In this document: positions 44,180 through 52,642 of the stretch, in pieces
How the letters are laid out: the number at the start of each line of letters is the position of its first letter
How positions within the stretch are numbered: the stretch's first letter is position 1
From: Spongorhabdus nitratireducens
GTDB taxonomy: Bacteria; Pseudomonadota; Gammaproteobacteria; Pseudomonadales; Endozoicomonadaceae
DNA length: 64,000 nt
Assembly (NCBI GenBank): GCA_947387575.1
Contig: CANDOC010000001.1
Span: 558,001-622,000, forward strand
Reading direction: 5' to 3'
Position numbers and translations under genes: made by a program
The notes under the pieces: generated by a model
Told to the model about the DNA's origin: nothing
The model's input: the letters and a program-made list of their open reading frames with translations, nothing else
Database searches by the model: none

Positions 44180-45091
44180 CTACATGGAAAGCACCAGCGG
44201 CAGACTGATCATGGAAAGCAGTGTCTGCAGGGTGATAATAGCTGACATCAGCTTTACATCTCCGCCCAGCTGGCGCGATAGCATCTGTGCTGTCGGTGCT
44301 GTCGGCAAGGCTGCAAACAGCACCAGTATTGCCAGTGCCAGACCTTCCACCCCGAGAAAATTGCCAGTCACCATAACCACTGCCGGGAATACCAGGAGTT
44401 TAAAGACACTGGCAACAATGATCTCCAGCCGGGCCGACCGAATCTGTTCCAGATGCAGGCCAACACCTACGGATAATAGCCCCAGTGGTAGTGCGGCAGA
44501 ACTCAGGATGGCCAGGGTTTTTTCCACCGGTGGCCAGATGGTTACGCCGGCATAATTCAGACCACCACCAATAAAGCACGAAACAATCAGCGGGTTGGTG
44601 ACCACCGAGCGTACAAAGGCGCCGAATGTCAGCCGGGTCTGGTGAGCATAAAGCGAGAAGATACTGATGCAGCAGATATTGATCACCGGTACAAAAAAGG
44701 TAATCAGAAAGGCCACCAGAATCAGCCCTTCATCGCCGTATACTGCACTTGCCAGCGCCAGCAACACGTAGGAATTGAAACGCACCGAGCCCTGGTAAAC
44801 AGAAGTAAAGGCGGCACCATTGAATTTGAAGAGCACATTATTCAGCAGCATCAACAGCGGCGTCATAATGGCAACAGTAATCAGGCTGCTGCTGACAAAG
44901 GCAAACCCGTCAAGATTAGTCAGGTCGGCAGTAGCCAACTTGTCGATAAAGAGCGCGGGAAATAGAATAAAGTAAATAAAACGGTTGGCCTGGGACCAGA
45001 AATTATCGCCGGGAAAGTCCACATGTTTGAAAGTGTAGCCAAGAAATATAAGGAAAAAGACCGGTAGCAGGGATTCGAGAACAGCATGCAT
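44180..45091 (-). CDS. AEC-family transporter
   Basis: 303 residues with about ten hydrophobic helices in two groups of five. N-terminal LLPVFFLIFLGYTFKHVDFPGDNFWSQANRFIYFILFPALFIDKLA and C-terminal FAALPTAPTAQMLSRQLGGD match the auxin efflux carrier family. Substrates in bacteria are often dicarboxylates or malonate; not determined here. It is the first gene of a long minus-strand region in reading order from the right. Confidence 0.9.
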   Translation of the reverse strand: MHAVLESLLPVFFLIFLGYTFKHVDFPGDNFWSQANRFIYFILFPALFIDKLATADLTNLDGFAFVSSSLITVAIMTPLLMLLNNVLFKFNGAAFTSVYQGSVRFNSYVLLALASAVYGDEGLILVAFLITFFVPVINICCISIFSLYAHQTRLTFGAFVRSVVTNPLIVSCFIGGGLNYAGVTIWPPVEKTLAILSSAALPLGLLSVGVGLHLEQIRSARLEIIVASVFKLLVFPAVVMVTGNFLGVEGLALAILVLFAALPTAPTAQMLSRQLGGDVKLMSAIITLQTLLSMISLPLVLSM

Positions 45092-45287
45092 TTTGAGTAT
45101 CGTTATTGTTTACAGCTCGAAGGTGAGCTCTGAAGATAGCTTGGTTATACCTGAAATGCATGCAGTTTTTGGGTTTTCAACGACAGATTACGTATATACC
45201 CTGATTTATTCCGGGAGGTGTGAGTGCTTAGTAACCTGATGGTGATTTTTGAATCGTTATAATATAAAAAAATTGACCCGGCCGGAT

Positions 45288-45697
45288 TCACGATTCACTT
45301 GAGACAATGAGGAATTCTTTTTCTTCTATTGGATCATACCGAAGATTCAGTTGGTAACCACCCGAAAATACCAGCTGAAGGTTGTTATTATCAGGCATCC
45401 TTCTTTTCAGTAATGCGCCGGCATTCTGCCCTGTCACTGGCTGATATTTTGTATAGGGGTAATAGCAACTACTGTTGCCGCCAGGATACTGTTGCCGCCA
45501 GGATTATTGAGATCCGGCCTTTCTGCCAGATATTCTGTGGCCCAGATGCATCGCTCATCATCGTAATAAATTTTTTCACAGCATCCGTTTTCATAAATGA
45601 TAAACAGGCAACAGCAAGGTGTTACCTGATCCCCTTCAAGCCAGAATTCTCTGGCCACAATTGATGTAACGGGCTCAGCTGTCACAGACAAAGCCAT
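45288..45697 (-). pseudogene. Small orphan gene broken by a 17-bp tandem duplication
   Basis: The reading frame from the ATG at 45697 gives MALSVTAEPVTSIVAREF, then CCCLFIIYENGCCEKIYYDDERC and ERPDLNNPGGNS, and then hits a 17-bp direct repeat. Removing one copy in silico restores 60 more codons (SCYYPYTKYQPVTGQ to VSSES) up to a TGA at 45288-45290, giving a plausible 130-residue cytoplasmic protein. In the present sequence the frame instead shifts to IPIQNISQ-type residues and stops at 45434. Its start overlaps the DUF2314 gene by 23 bases. Family unknown. Confidence 0.7.
45471..45504. repeat. 17-bp perfect tandem duplication
   Basis: actgttgccgccaggat occurs at 45471-45487 and again at 45488-45504 without any mismatch. 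The length is not a multiple of three, so it frameshifts the gene it sits in. Confidence 0.95.
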
Positions 45698-46157
45698 GAT
45701 CCTTTTTGTACCGATCGACAGTTGCCTGATCCATGCTTTTGAACATGACGCACACGGTAAAGCTCCCGATCTGCTTGCCGTTCAGCACATAGCCCCAGTC
45801 GGAAATCTGGTCTTGTCGGAACGCATAGACCTCGCCATATTTCATTGAGCGGATGGTGCCGGGCTGATTTACCAGAATGCCGGCATAACCGCCTTCTATC
45901 TTCCTGAAAGGAGAGAACCAGAGGTGTTCGACACCGTTTTCGTCCGCCACCATGACTTTCAGCTTGAACCGCTCGGTACCTGCAGGCGGATTGGCGGCAA
46001 TCTCGAAGAAACCGTCGAGCTGGCTGCGGGCGGTCTGTATCGCCTGATTCATAGCCTGATTTTGTTCATGAATCATTACAACCCGATCGTCGATTTTATC
46101 CTCAGCCATAACAGCCAGAGACACTAATCCTAATAGTAAAAAGGCGGCATGTTTCAT
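45675..46157 (-). CDS. DUF2314 (YegJ-like) periplasmic protein
   Basis: 160 residues with a signal peptide (MKHAAFLLLGLVSLAVMA). The DUF2314 pattern is present: FKLKVMVADENGVEHLWFSPFRKIEGGYAGILVNQPG (about residues 62-98), YGEVYAFRQDQISDWGYVLNGKQIGSFTVCVM. Function of the family is unknown. It overlaps the broken small gene downstream. Confidence 0.88.
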   Translation of the reverse strand: MKHAAFLLLGLVSLAVMAEDKIDDRVVMIHEQNQAMNQAIQTARSQLDGFFEIAANPPAGTERFKLKVMVADENGVEHLWFSPFRKIEGGYAGILVNQPGTIRSMKYGEVYAFRQDQISDWGYVLNGKQIGSFTVCVMFKSMDQATVDRYKKDHGFVCDS

Positions 46158-46235
46158 TGTTGTATCCCTTTCCCGACATTGTATTCGGGCTAATCACTGA
46201 TCTGGAACCAGTAACTTAATAATTATGAGTGTCGC

Positions 46236-46694
46236 TTATGAGTACACGACCTTAAACCGTTCCAGCACCAGCATCATATTTTCATCAGGATCAAGGCCCT
46301 GCTCTCGGCATTCCCGGGAAAAGAATTGCCAGTGGGCATCGCGCCACCATGCCAGTGACTTGTCGCCCTCGCCCTCAGCAGCCGCAAATTCGGCGGTGAC
46401 TTCCGAATATCGGCATTCGCGCACTTCGGTGGTTTCGATAATGGAAGTCGGGTTGCCCTGCCAGTCCGTTACAACCATTAAACTGCCCGGCTGTGGCATA
46501 GGCTCCTGTCCGGATTCATACCAGTATTTCATGCTGCAGGCAGCCGTCTTCTCTCCACGGCGGATCAGCGCGGCACAAAGGTTGGCATTTTCCTCGTCAG
46601 CACAGAAATAATCAGCCGTGACAGAGGGGTGTTGTTGTTCCGGACTCAGGGTATCGAGGTAGCGGTTCAGATAATCTTGTTGTTCTTTATTCAT
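46236..46694 (-). CDS. ASCH-domain protein
   Basis: 152 residues. ASCH (PF04266) features: ALIRRGEKTAACSMKYWYESGQ, PQPGSLMVVTDWQGNPTSIIETTEVRECRYSEV, and a C-terminal WWRDAHWQFFSRECREQGLDPDENMMLVLERFKVVY. The fold relates to PUA-like RNA-binding domains; roles vary from RNA binding to nucleoside chemistry. Cytoplasmic. It lies 78 bases upstream of the DUF2314 gene on the same strand. Confidence 0.9.
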   Translation of the reverse strand: MNKEQQDYLNRYLDTLSPEQQHPSVTADYFCADEENANLCAALIRRGEKTAACSMKYWYESGQEPMPQPGSLMVVTDWQGNPTSIIETTEVRECRYSEVTAEFAAAEGEGDKSLAWWRDAHWQFFSRECREQGLDPDENMMLVLERFKVVYS

Positions 46695-46730
46695 TTAAGC
46701 GAGAGTTTGTTAGCGTCGAAAAGGTGTTGG

Positions 46731-47318
46731 CTATATTGCCTTCTTAGCTGCAGACAATGCCCTTTTACAGGAAAGTTCAGGTGTCATCTCTGGATATAAA
46801 GTGTTTTCGAAGTTCACGGCATGGCGCTGATATTCAAGGACAGCATAAGCTTCATAAACCCGGGCAGTATATCCCCCTGTTGATGTGGTGGCATTACCAT
46901 AAACTGAAACCCTGCAATAATAATCCTCTTCCCTATCCGTTTCATACTCGGTCTGTAAATCGCCCAGTCCCAGCAACACGCCGAAGAACAATGGAATAGC
47001 CAACGCAGGCAGTACGAAAAATGGGAAGGCTGCAATACAACCGGACAGCTTCGCTGCCCGGTTTCGAAAGGCGGTCATTTTAAAAACCGCGATGCCTGTA
47101 ACGAAGTAGCTCAGATACAGTCCGACAATATCGGTGGTAACGCCGCGCAAGGAAACATCTGAATACCAGAATATAAGGCTGATAGCAGACAGAACGCTTG
47201 CGACAACGCCAAACCAGAGGTCATACCGGGTAAATCGCCGTCGTATTAACAGGGCTATAGATGGTGTCAGTAACAGCGTGAGATAGAGGCCATAAAACTG
47301 TATATCAAACTCATTCAT
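46731..47318 (-). CDS. Membrane protein, unknown function
   Basis: 195 residues with four hydrophobic segments (about residues 5-25, 35-52, 65-85 and 98-122), then a soluble C-terminal domain with a Cys pair (YYCRVS, LSCKRAL) that could be periplasmic. ATG with no strong ribosome site. No family recognised. It heads a possible operon with the ASCH gene 36 bases downstream. Confidence 0.7.
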   Translation of the reverse strand: MNEFDIQFYGLYLTLLLTPSIALLIRRRFTRYDLWFGVVASVLSAISLIFWYSDVSLRGVTTDIVGLYLSYFVTGIAVFKMTAFRNRAAKLSGCIAAFPFFVLPALAIPLFFGVLLGLGDLQTEYETDREEDYYCRVSVYGNATTSTGGYTARVYEAYAVLEYQRHAVNFENTLYPEMTPELSCKRALSAAKKAI

Positions 47319-47466
47319 AATTCGGGTTGCCTGAGATCATCATGGCTTATAGCCTGATGCAGGTAATCATTTCCTTGCTTTCATCACCAATACCTATCTC
47401 GGCAAGGCATAAAACTCTCTGGTGATCAGATTTGTACAACGAAAGACTGCTTAACATGGGAAAACA

Positions 47467-47982
47467 TCAGAATTTTGCCTGATGTTTTGCCATTGCCTTC
47501 AGACAGCTTTCACACAAAAGCTGCTCAAGGTCTTTGCCGGTAAACAGCGGGCTAAAGCTGAAAATTGCCCGGATTGAAAACACTCTCCCCAGATAGGCTT
47601 TCCATGGCGTTTTGGACGTTACTTTAACTTTGCTTAAGATCTTGCCGCTTTTGAGATTGTAGATGTGGCTTACAATCTGCACCTTGGGCCGCCAGAACAG
47701 GGGCAATGGTGTGCCGCCAATATGGCCGAACAACAGGGCACCGCCCTGGTATTTGGGAATGATAACGTCAATGGCCAGGTCATCATCAGCAAACTGATCA
47801 ATCTCTTTAGCCAGGGGTAATTCAAACACTTCGATCAGCCTGCGATGCAGCTGACTGTTGATCGATTCGGCAAGAAAGGCTGGTGGTTGATCCAGGATCC
47901 TTTTGATATCACTTCTTTCAGCCACATAGATGTTGCCAAGATAAAGCCTGAAGTCTTTTTTTCTGAATAATCTGGATAACAT
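47467..47982 (-). CDS. Orphan protein, unknown function
   Basis: 171 residues starting MLSRLFRKKDFRLYLGNIYVAERSD. The C-terminal part has a hydrophobic stretch FSIRAIFSFSPLF and a Cys pair (LLCESCLKAMAKHQAKF) that could bind metal. Charged start and no signal peptide suggest a cytoplasmic or peripheral protein. I see no family match. It lies downstream of a small membrane-protein gene on the same strand. Confidence 0.6.
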   Translation of the reverse strand: MLSRLFRKKDFRLYLGNIYVAERSDIKRILDQPPAFLAESINSQLHRRLIEVFELPLAKEIDQFADDDLAIDVIIPKYQGGALLFGHIGGTPLPLFWRPKVQIVSHIYNLKSGKILSKVKVTSKTPWKAYLGRVFSIRAIFSFSPLFTGKDLEQLLCESCLKAMAKHQAKF

Positions 47983-48095
47983 TACGGGACTCTGTAAATG
48001 ACACTACCCTTGCAGGAGCTATTTCTGTAGCTATTTTCTCAGCTATTCCCTGAGCCATTGCCGAAGAATGATCGTCCGTGCAGGTGTTATTTTTA

Positions 48096-48497
48096 TCAGA
48101 TAAGTTCTTCGAACGTATACTTGGACACATTGCCACTGGCATTTGTCGTTTTCACACAAATATTATCAGCAGCCATTATGTCTAGTAGCTCTCTGGATTG
48201 CTTGTAGGAAACTTTTCCTTCAGATGCGAGGGAAGCCGCTGTAATGACACCATTCTGGGTAATGGCATATCTGAATATATAGGATTCAAGCTCTCTCGAT
48301 TCAACCTCTGCAATCTTGCTGCGGATTTTTTTCAATAGAAAATCACCTGATCCGTAGCCCAGTGCTGACAATACAAACCCGAAAAGCGCTGTCTTCAGGT
48401 CATCGGTTGCCATATAGAGGGAAAGCATGAAAAGCAGTACTGAAAAGATAATGACCAGATAAGCAGCTAATTGGGTAATTCTTAAAACTCCGGCCAT
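48096..48497 (-). CDS. Small two-helix membrane protein
   Basis: 133 residues. Two hydrophobic helices (about residues 8-27 and 33-52) are followed by a cytoplasmic helical tail that ends with a winged-helix-like stretch: GVITAASLASEGKVSYKQSRELLDIMAADNICVKTT. Such a tail could bind DNA or a partner, but I cannot name a family. Confidence 0.65.
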   Translation of the reverse strand: MAGVLRITQLAAYLVIIFSVLLFMLSLYMATDDLKTALFGFVLSALGYGSGDFLLKKIRSKIAEVESRELESYIFRYAITQNGVITAASLASEGKVSYKQSRELLDIMAADNICVKTTNASGNVSKYTFEELI

Positions 48498-48629
48498 AAA
48501 CCCGGCAACTCCATTAATTTGTTGTTTTCTTCAGCGGTGATTTTTTGTTGTCCTGCAGTGGCGATATGATACTGAAAATATATCGTTGGGTCGCCTGAAT
48601 AAGTCTCGATAAACCTGTCTGCTGGCTAG

Positions 48630-49031
48630 TCACTGGTAGAATTCAACAACCTCACCCTGTTTTATATACCCCCAGATCCTGATGCCATAATCTGTCAGTG
48701 TGAACCGTGCCTTTGCTTTGGCTGCGACCTCTATAGCGAGCGGTGTGTGGTCAGTAACAAGTGGTGGCACCAGTTCCCCGTAATGCTTTATCTCTTTTGT
48801 GTGAACTTCCAGCCACTTGATCGTAGAGAAGTGTCGAGGAAACACCTCCCTGATATCAAACCTGAGGTGATCAGCTGGAAATATTTCACCGAAGATATCG
48901 ACAGATCTGTACTCAAAAGGCAGATCCTGAGACTGGAAGGCTTTATAAACAGACTGCCATCGGGTGTCGTTCATGACGCCATAAAGCTTTCGGGATTCAA
49001 CTTCTCTTCTGATGCTGTGCAGGGTCTCCAC
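48630..49031 (-). CDS. Orphan protein, DUF6678-like
   Basis: 133 residues; an internal Met at residue 20 (MNDTRWQSVYKAF) is an alternative start. The segments VMNDTRWQSVYKAFQSQDLPFEYRSVDIFGEIFPADHLRF, STIKWLEVHTKEI and GIRIWGYIKQGEVVEFY resemble small families (such as DUF6678) found near polymorphic-toxin immunity genes. That resemblance is from memory. The gene starts 15 bases after the stop of the coupled gene chain upstream. Confidence 0.6.
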   Translation of the reverse strand: METLHSIRREVESRKLYGVMNDTRWQSVYKAFQSQDLPFEYRSVDIFGEIFPADHLRFDIREVFPRHFSTIKWLEVHTKEIKHYGELVPPLVTDHTPLAIEVAAKAKARFTLTDYGIRIWGYIKQGEVVEFYQ

Positions 49032-49045
49032 TGATATTTAAACTC

Positions 49046-49345
49046 TTATGGTTTTACATGCCGGTTGACCAGCAATGGAATCCCCTTTCTGACCCAGAAC
49101 TCAGGGCTGATAAGACCGCTGGACATACCATGGCTTTGCAAATGTTCTACAAAAAAATCCTGTTCGTCACTGACTGGATGCCTGGTAGCGACTTCGTATT
49201 CCTTCTCAATAAGCGCTTGCAGGGTCTCAGGTGTTTCGGGCATATCAACATTAATGAAACGCTGTCTCAATTCGCGCCAGAGCATCGGATCGCCTCTCAG
49301 GCCCCACTGCTCGGGTTCATGCTCAAATATTTCGGATACTTTCAC
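49046..49345 (-). CDS. Orphan small protein, GTG start coupled to a broken gene
   Basis: 99 residues. The start is placed at a GTG (49343-49345) that overlaps the stop of the preceding frame (GTGA); an upstream in-frame ATG would run through that coding remnant. The protein opens VKVSEIFEHEPEQWGLRGDPMLWRELRQRF and has ISPEFWVRKGIPLLVNR near its end. This pattern (WGLRGDP then W near the C-terminus) recurs in uncharacterised bacterial proteins. Immunity-like role is inference from context only. Confidence 0.65.
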   Translation of the reverse strand: MKVSEIFEHEPEQWGLRGDPMLWRELRQRFINVDMPETPETLQALIEKEYEVATRHPVSDEQDFFVEHLQSHGMSSGLISPEFWVRKGIPLLVNRHVKP

Positions 49346-49496
49346 GGTTCGTAGCCTTTGTGATAGATGTAATCGCCAGAAGGCCGTTTCAACCAACTGT
49401 CATCATCACAGTGGGTATGGGCCTGATAGTAAATGCTCTGCTGGTGTCATTGCCAGGTACCAGAATCACTAGCTGGTTGTCTCGGTATGCTTTCAT
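49342..49496 (-). pseudogene. Frameshifted small gene between two coupled genes
   Basis: The ATG at 49496 overlaps the stop of the upstream gene (ATGA) and codes MKAYRDNQLVILVPGNDT. After that the frame is lost. One base back, the sequence continues QQSIYYQAHTHCDDDSWLK and ends YIYHKGYEP with a TGA that overlaps the GTG of the next gene. Both ends therefore have coding-type coupling, and a single -1 shift near 49443 would rejoin a 50-55-residue protein. The break could be a mutation or a sequencing error. Confidence 0.6.
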
Positions 49497-49963
49497 ATGC
49501 TCAGAACCGAGCCATCAGGGTTAAGTGCGATAATGTCTTGAGAGCCTTTAAATACAAGATTCACCTGACCGCCAAAAACGTCATCGATCGCAAGATGTAT
49601 AGCACCGCCCATGTCGAGTGTCTCTGCGCCTGAGATAGCCCTGTTGATTCCATCTATATCGGCGTAGTTTGCCGTCGTCACTTCATTAACGTCGTCAATC
49701 TTGATAAACAGATAAGGCCAGTCATCCACCAGCGGGGAGTATGCTTTTATATCATCCGGCAGCCAGAAAGAGTCCCACTGAAATGCCAGGGTTACTGATC
49801 GGTCAAACGCCAGATGATGAAATAACCCTACCCAGTGCGAGTCATGCAATGTGTATTTTTTAAGAAATGAGTCCAGGTCAAGAGTGGACTTTTTGTCCCA
49901 TGACAGGTCGTCTTCTATCAGCTTTTTGTAGAGCCAGTCCGGATAAAACTGTTCGTCGTCCAA
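49493..49963 (-). CDS. Orphan protein of a coupled gene chain
   Basis: 156 residues. Seen: FLKKYTLHDSHWVGLFHHLAFDRSVTLAFQWDSFWLPDD (about residues 28-66), DDWPYLFIKIDDVNEVTTANY, and a C-terminal IDDVFGGQVNLVFKGSQDIIALNPDGSVLSI. The pattern is that of a conserved family without a known function that I have seen near Rhs/T6SS-type loci; no toxin is present here. The stop overlaps the start of the next (broken) gene by four bases. Confidence 0.65.
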   Translation of the reverse strand: MDDEQFYPDWLYKKLIEDDLSWDKKSTLDLDSFLKKYTLHDSHWVGLFHHLAFDRSVTLAFQWDSFWLPDDIKAYSPLVDDWPYLFIKIDDVNEVTTANYADIDGINRAISGAETLDMGGAIHLAIDDVFGGQVNLVFKGSQDIIALNPDGSVLSI

Positions 49964-50011
49964 TTGCTGTTTCTCTTTATTTCATTCCGTGCTCTGGCTG
50001 TATCAGCCAAG

Positions 50012-50527
50012 TCAAATACTGGTTGGATCCACTGGCTGCCCAGCCAGTTTCAGGCCGTCAGCAGAGTAAAAGCTCTGATGGGTAAAAATAAAGCCATCAT
50101 ATTGACCGGCAATGTCCTTTAGCAGACCTGCAACTTTACCCTCAGGGTCATAGCCCGGCCGAATAACACAACCGAGAATATCACTGGCATTGCCAATCTG
50201 ACGTACAAAGGCAGGATCGACCCGCGGATTTATAGCCTTGACCCAGTGTGTCATGCCGTTGATCTGAATATCCCGGTCACTCCAGTCATATTTGGTATGG
50301 ATAGTAACCGTTACATCCGGCCATGAAATTTTGAAGGCGTGCCCTTCTTCGTCGCTGCTTTTTTCCACGCTGGCTCCGGCAGCAAGTTCACGAATCTGTA
50401 TTTCAGCCGGGTTAAACCGGGATAACAGGTAGATACCGGCGTTATCACTTGCCGTAACAGTGCCACTTGCTGAGAGCACGCCTGCCAATAGTGAGACAGG
50501 TAGCAGTATCTTTCTGAGTATTGTCAT
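50012..50527 (-). CDS. Periplasmic protein, unknown function
   Basis: 171 residues from the ATG at 50527, chosen over the one at 50551 because it gives a normal signal peptide, MTILRKILLPVSLLAGVLSASGTVTA. The mature part contains VTIHTKYDWSDRDIQINGMTHWVKAI and ILGCVIRPGYDPEGKVAGLLKDIAGQYDGFIFTHQSFYSADG. One Cys only. No family named. Confidence 0.65.
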   Translation of the reverse strand: MTILRKILLPVSLLAGVLSASGTVTASDNAGIYLLSRFNPAEIQIRELAAGASVEKSSDEEGHAFKISWPDVTVTIHTKYDWSDRDIQINGMTHWVKAINPRVDPAFVRQIGNASDILGCVIRPGYDPEGKVAGLLKDIAGQYDGFIFTHQSFYSADGLKLAGQPVDPTSI

Positions 50528-50757
50528 GGTTTTTATGGGAATCGTTAGCATACGCCGACGCTATCGCACCTGACTGTGATTATTCAAGTAAACGTCATTT
50601 TATTTGTATCTTGCATGATCAGGCTCAAGCTCATACAGAGTTCAGTTCTGGTTGTTTATATGACGCTATACTCTTTCTGTCCGTGCAGGATTTTATTCAT
50701 ATATTTGTGTTAACTCGTCAGGTTTCGTGCCTGAAAACAGCAATAAGAAGCACTTAT

Positions 50758-52437
50758 ATGACTTATCAGATAAATAGCTGTCGCTTTATTCTAGCGGCTG
50801 GCCTGTTACTTTTTCTGATCGAACTTGTACTCTGTCCCAGTGCCAGCAGCTCGGATAAAACAGGAGGCACTTTTACCCTGCCCTCAGAATCCACATTCAC
50901 TGAGGATGATGACAGCAGTACACAGCGTCAAGCTACGTCAAAGTCGGTCGCTACACCCACTGCAGATAGCAAAGAGACGACAGTTGAATGTACAGAGGAG
51001 TCGGTATCTACATCAATATCCGCCTCCTCCCAGGTCACAGGGGCATCGCAGCCGGAGCTGTTGAATTCACTCTCAGAGCTTTGCCTTGAGCAGCCGTTTT
51101 ATGCCTTGAAACAATTGGGTCTTGATAGTCCGGGAATATATTTTACCCGTGATGGTTTTTCTCCCCTTCGTGTACCCACTGAAGACTTTCTGAAAAAGCA
51201 GCTGCTGCATTATAACAATCCTCACTATCATGAAAGACAACAACAGTGGCGGGAGCAGTTTATGAAGCTGCTGGCTCTCGACCCGTGCCTGCCCGCCAGT
51301 ATACTGCCACCAGGACTGGCAACAGAAATGGATCGCTATCTGAATGATTCAGTAGCGGTCATGAAACGAACGGATCGTAAACATCTGGGCGAGCGCTGTC
51401 TGGTACTGGCTGCTTTTCAATACTGCCTTGAAACAGTGATGGACATGGCCAAAGAGCCCTGCCTGTTTTCGCTGGTCAGTCAGAAAGAAGCAGCATTGAT
51501 ACTGGCTATCTATAAGTCAGGTCCTGTCAGAACCCGCGAGGTTATTACCCACTTTTACCCGGCCACTGCCTCTGAATCCCCTGAGGGTAATGCTGCCAAA
51601 GGAATGCTGCTGAAAGAACTCTGCGCCATTATGTATGATCAGCTGCCTTTCTTTTGCTGGCACTATTATCAGGCGGATGAATCTTTGCGCTTTGTTAAAG
51701 AGGCCAGAACCTGTTATGCCAAAGAAATGGTATTGCGACTGAAAGCGGTTACTGCCCCTGAAGTTACCCGGGAACATCTGACCGGATTAATCCAGCTGAT
51801 TGGCTGGCTGCAGCAAAGTGAATACTGTGGTCGTTTCTTCCATGAGACCGGGGATATGGAACAGGCCGCACGTAAGGTCAGGCTGGCAGGCAAGCAGCTC
51901 ATGGTTAAATACCAGACAGAACTGCTTGCCTCCCCGCTTTGCCAAAAACCGTTATGGAAATCGGATGAAGAGCCGCAAAAACCTTTGAAGGGCGCATATC
52001 TTGTTCAGAACGGCCCCTTCTCATCCCCGCTGTTGAGCTATAACAGTGCTCCAGTTGTTTGTGACACAGCGGACAGCTTCAGGCAGTGCCTGGCATTCAA
52101 CCCCTCCGTACAGATGATCGCTGCACTCAGAACTATCGGCGCCAGTATTGATTCCACACTCAGGGGACAGGGCATTCAACCTCAGCCACAAACCCAGTTT
52201 ATGAAAGATTATTTTATGTATCTGGCAATGCGGGAATCCTGTGTTCAGGATGGTAAAATTACCGCTATTGGTGAAGCGCTGCTAGCAACCTGTAATAGTA
52301 AATTGCTGGTTAGTGGCCCCGTAGGTGATGCTATTCACTACTGGGTGGCGGCAGAATATTCTGATAGTAAAAACCGACAGGGCAATATCGCCATGATGGT
52401 TCGGCTTCTGCTTCAGAGCATCCGGGATGCCCAATAA
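50758..52437 (+). CDS. Secreted helical protein, orphan (possible effector)
   Basis: 559 residues from the ATG at 50758. An upstream in-frame ATG at 50521 is rejected because it overlaps the divergent gene and buries the signal sequence (CRFILAAGLLLFLIELVLCPSASSS). A Ser/Thr-rich linker (about residues 35-100) is followed by a helical domain with many Cys residues, including EARTCYAKEMVLRLKAVTAPEV and a C-terminal MMVRLLLQSIRDAQ. I do not recognise any fold. Layout (signal, low-complexity linker, helical body) matches the other secreted orphans in this window. Confidence 0.68.
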   Translation: MTYQINSCRFILAAGLLLFLIELVLCPSASSSDKTGGTFTLPSESTFTEDDDSSTQRQATSKSVATPTADSKETTVECTEESVSTSISASSQVTGASQPELLNSLSELCLEQPFYALKQLGLDSPGIYFTRDGFSPLRVPTEDFLKKQLLHYNNPHYHERQQQWREQFMKLLALDPCLPASILPPGLATEMDRYLNDSVAVMKRTDRKHLGERCLVLAAFQYCLETVMDMAKEPCLFSLVSQKEAALILAIYKSGPVRTREVITHFYPATASESPEGNAAKGMLLKELCAIMYDQLPFFCWHYYQADESLRFVKEARTCYAKEMVLRLKAVTAPEVTREHLTGLIQLIGWLQQSEYCGRFFHETGDMEQAARKVRLAGKQLMVKYQTELLASPLCQKPLWKSDEEPQKPLKGAYLVQNGPFSSPLLSYNSAPVVCDTADSFRQCLAFNPSVQMIAALRTIGASIDSTLRGQGIQPQPQTQFMKDYFMYLAMRESCVQDGKITAIGEALLATCNSKLLVSGPVGDAIHYWVAAEYSDSKNRQGNIAMMVRLLLQSIRDAQ

Positions 52438-52548
52438 ACCTGCTTTTTTTACGGAGTGGCCTGAATACGCCTGAAGTGAGTCAGCTGTTGTACCAATAAC
52501 TCTATCTTGCCTTTTTCAGCATTCAGGCCGCTATCATTGAAGGACAAT

Positions 52549-52593
52549 CTAAAAAATAGCAGGGCCCCATTTTTCAATGAAAAAAGACCCTGC
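52549..52593 (-). terminator. Terminator of the PhoD-type phosphatase gene
   Basis: On the minus strand the stem gcagggtc / ggccctgc (one mismatch) is followed by TATTTTTTAG. It lies 50 bases past the stop of the phosphatase gene. Confidence 0.7.
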
Positions 52594-52642
52594 GTATACC
52601 TGAACGATATCAGATCTGTGCGACCGGTTTATCAGCCCCCAT

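Noticed and set aside
45329-45664. 111-codon plus-strand frame across the broken gene
   Set aside because: It overlaps the antisense coding sequence revealed by removing the 17-bp duplication and lacks a start signal.
49346-49396. Upstream ATG extension of the 99-residue protein
   Set aside because: The added residues read across a coding remnant in another frame, and the GTG at 49345 overlaps the preceding stop.
50521-50757. N-terminal extension of the secreted helical protein
   Set aside because: It overlaps the divergent gene at 50012-50527 and places the hydrophobic signal sequence internally.
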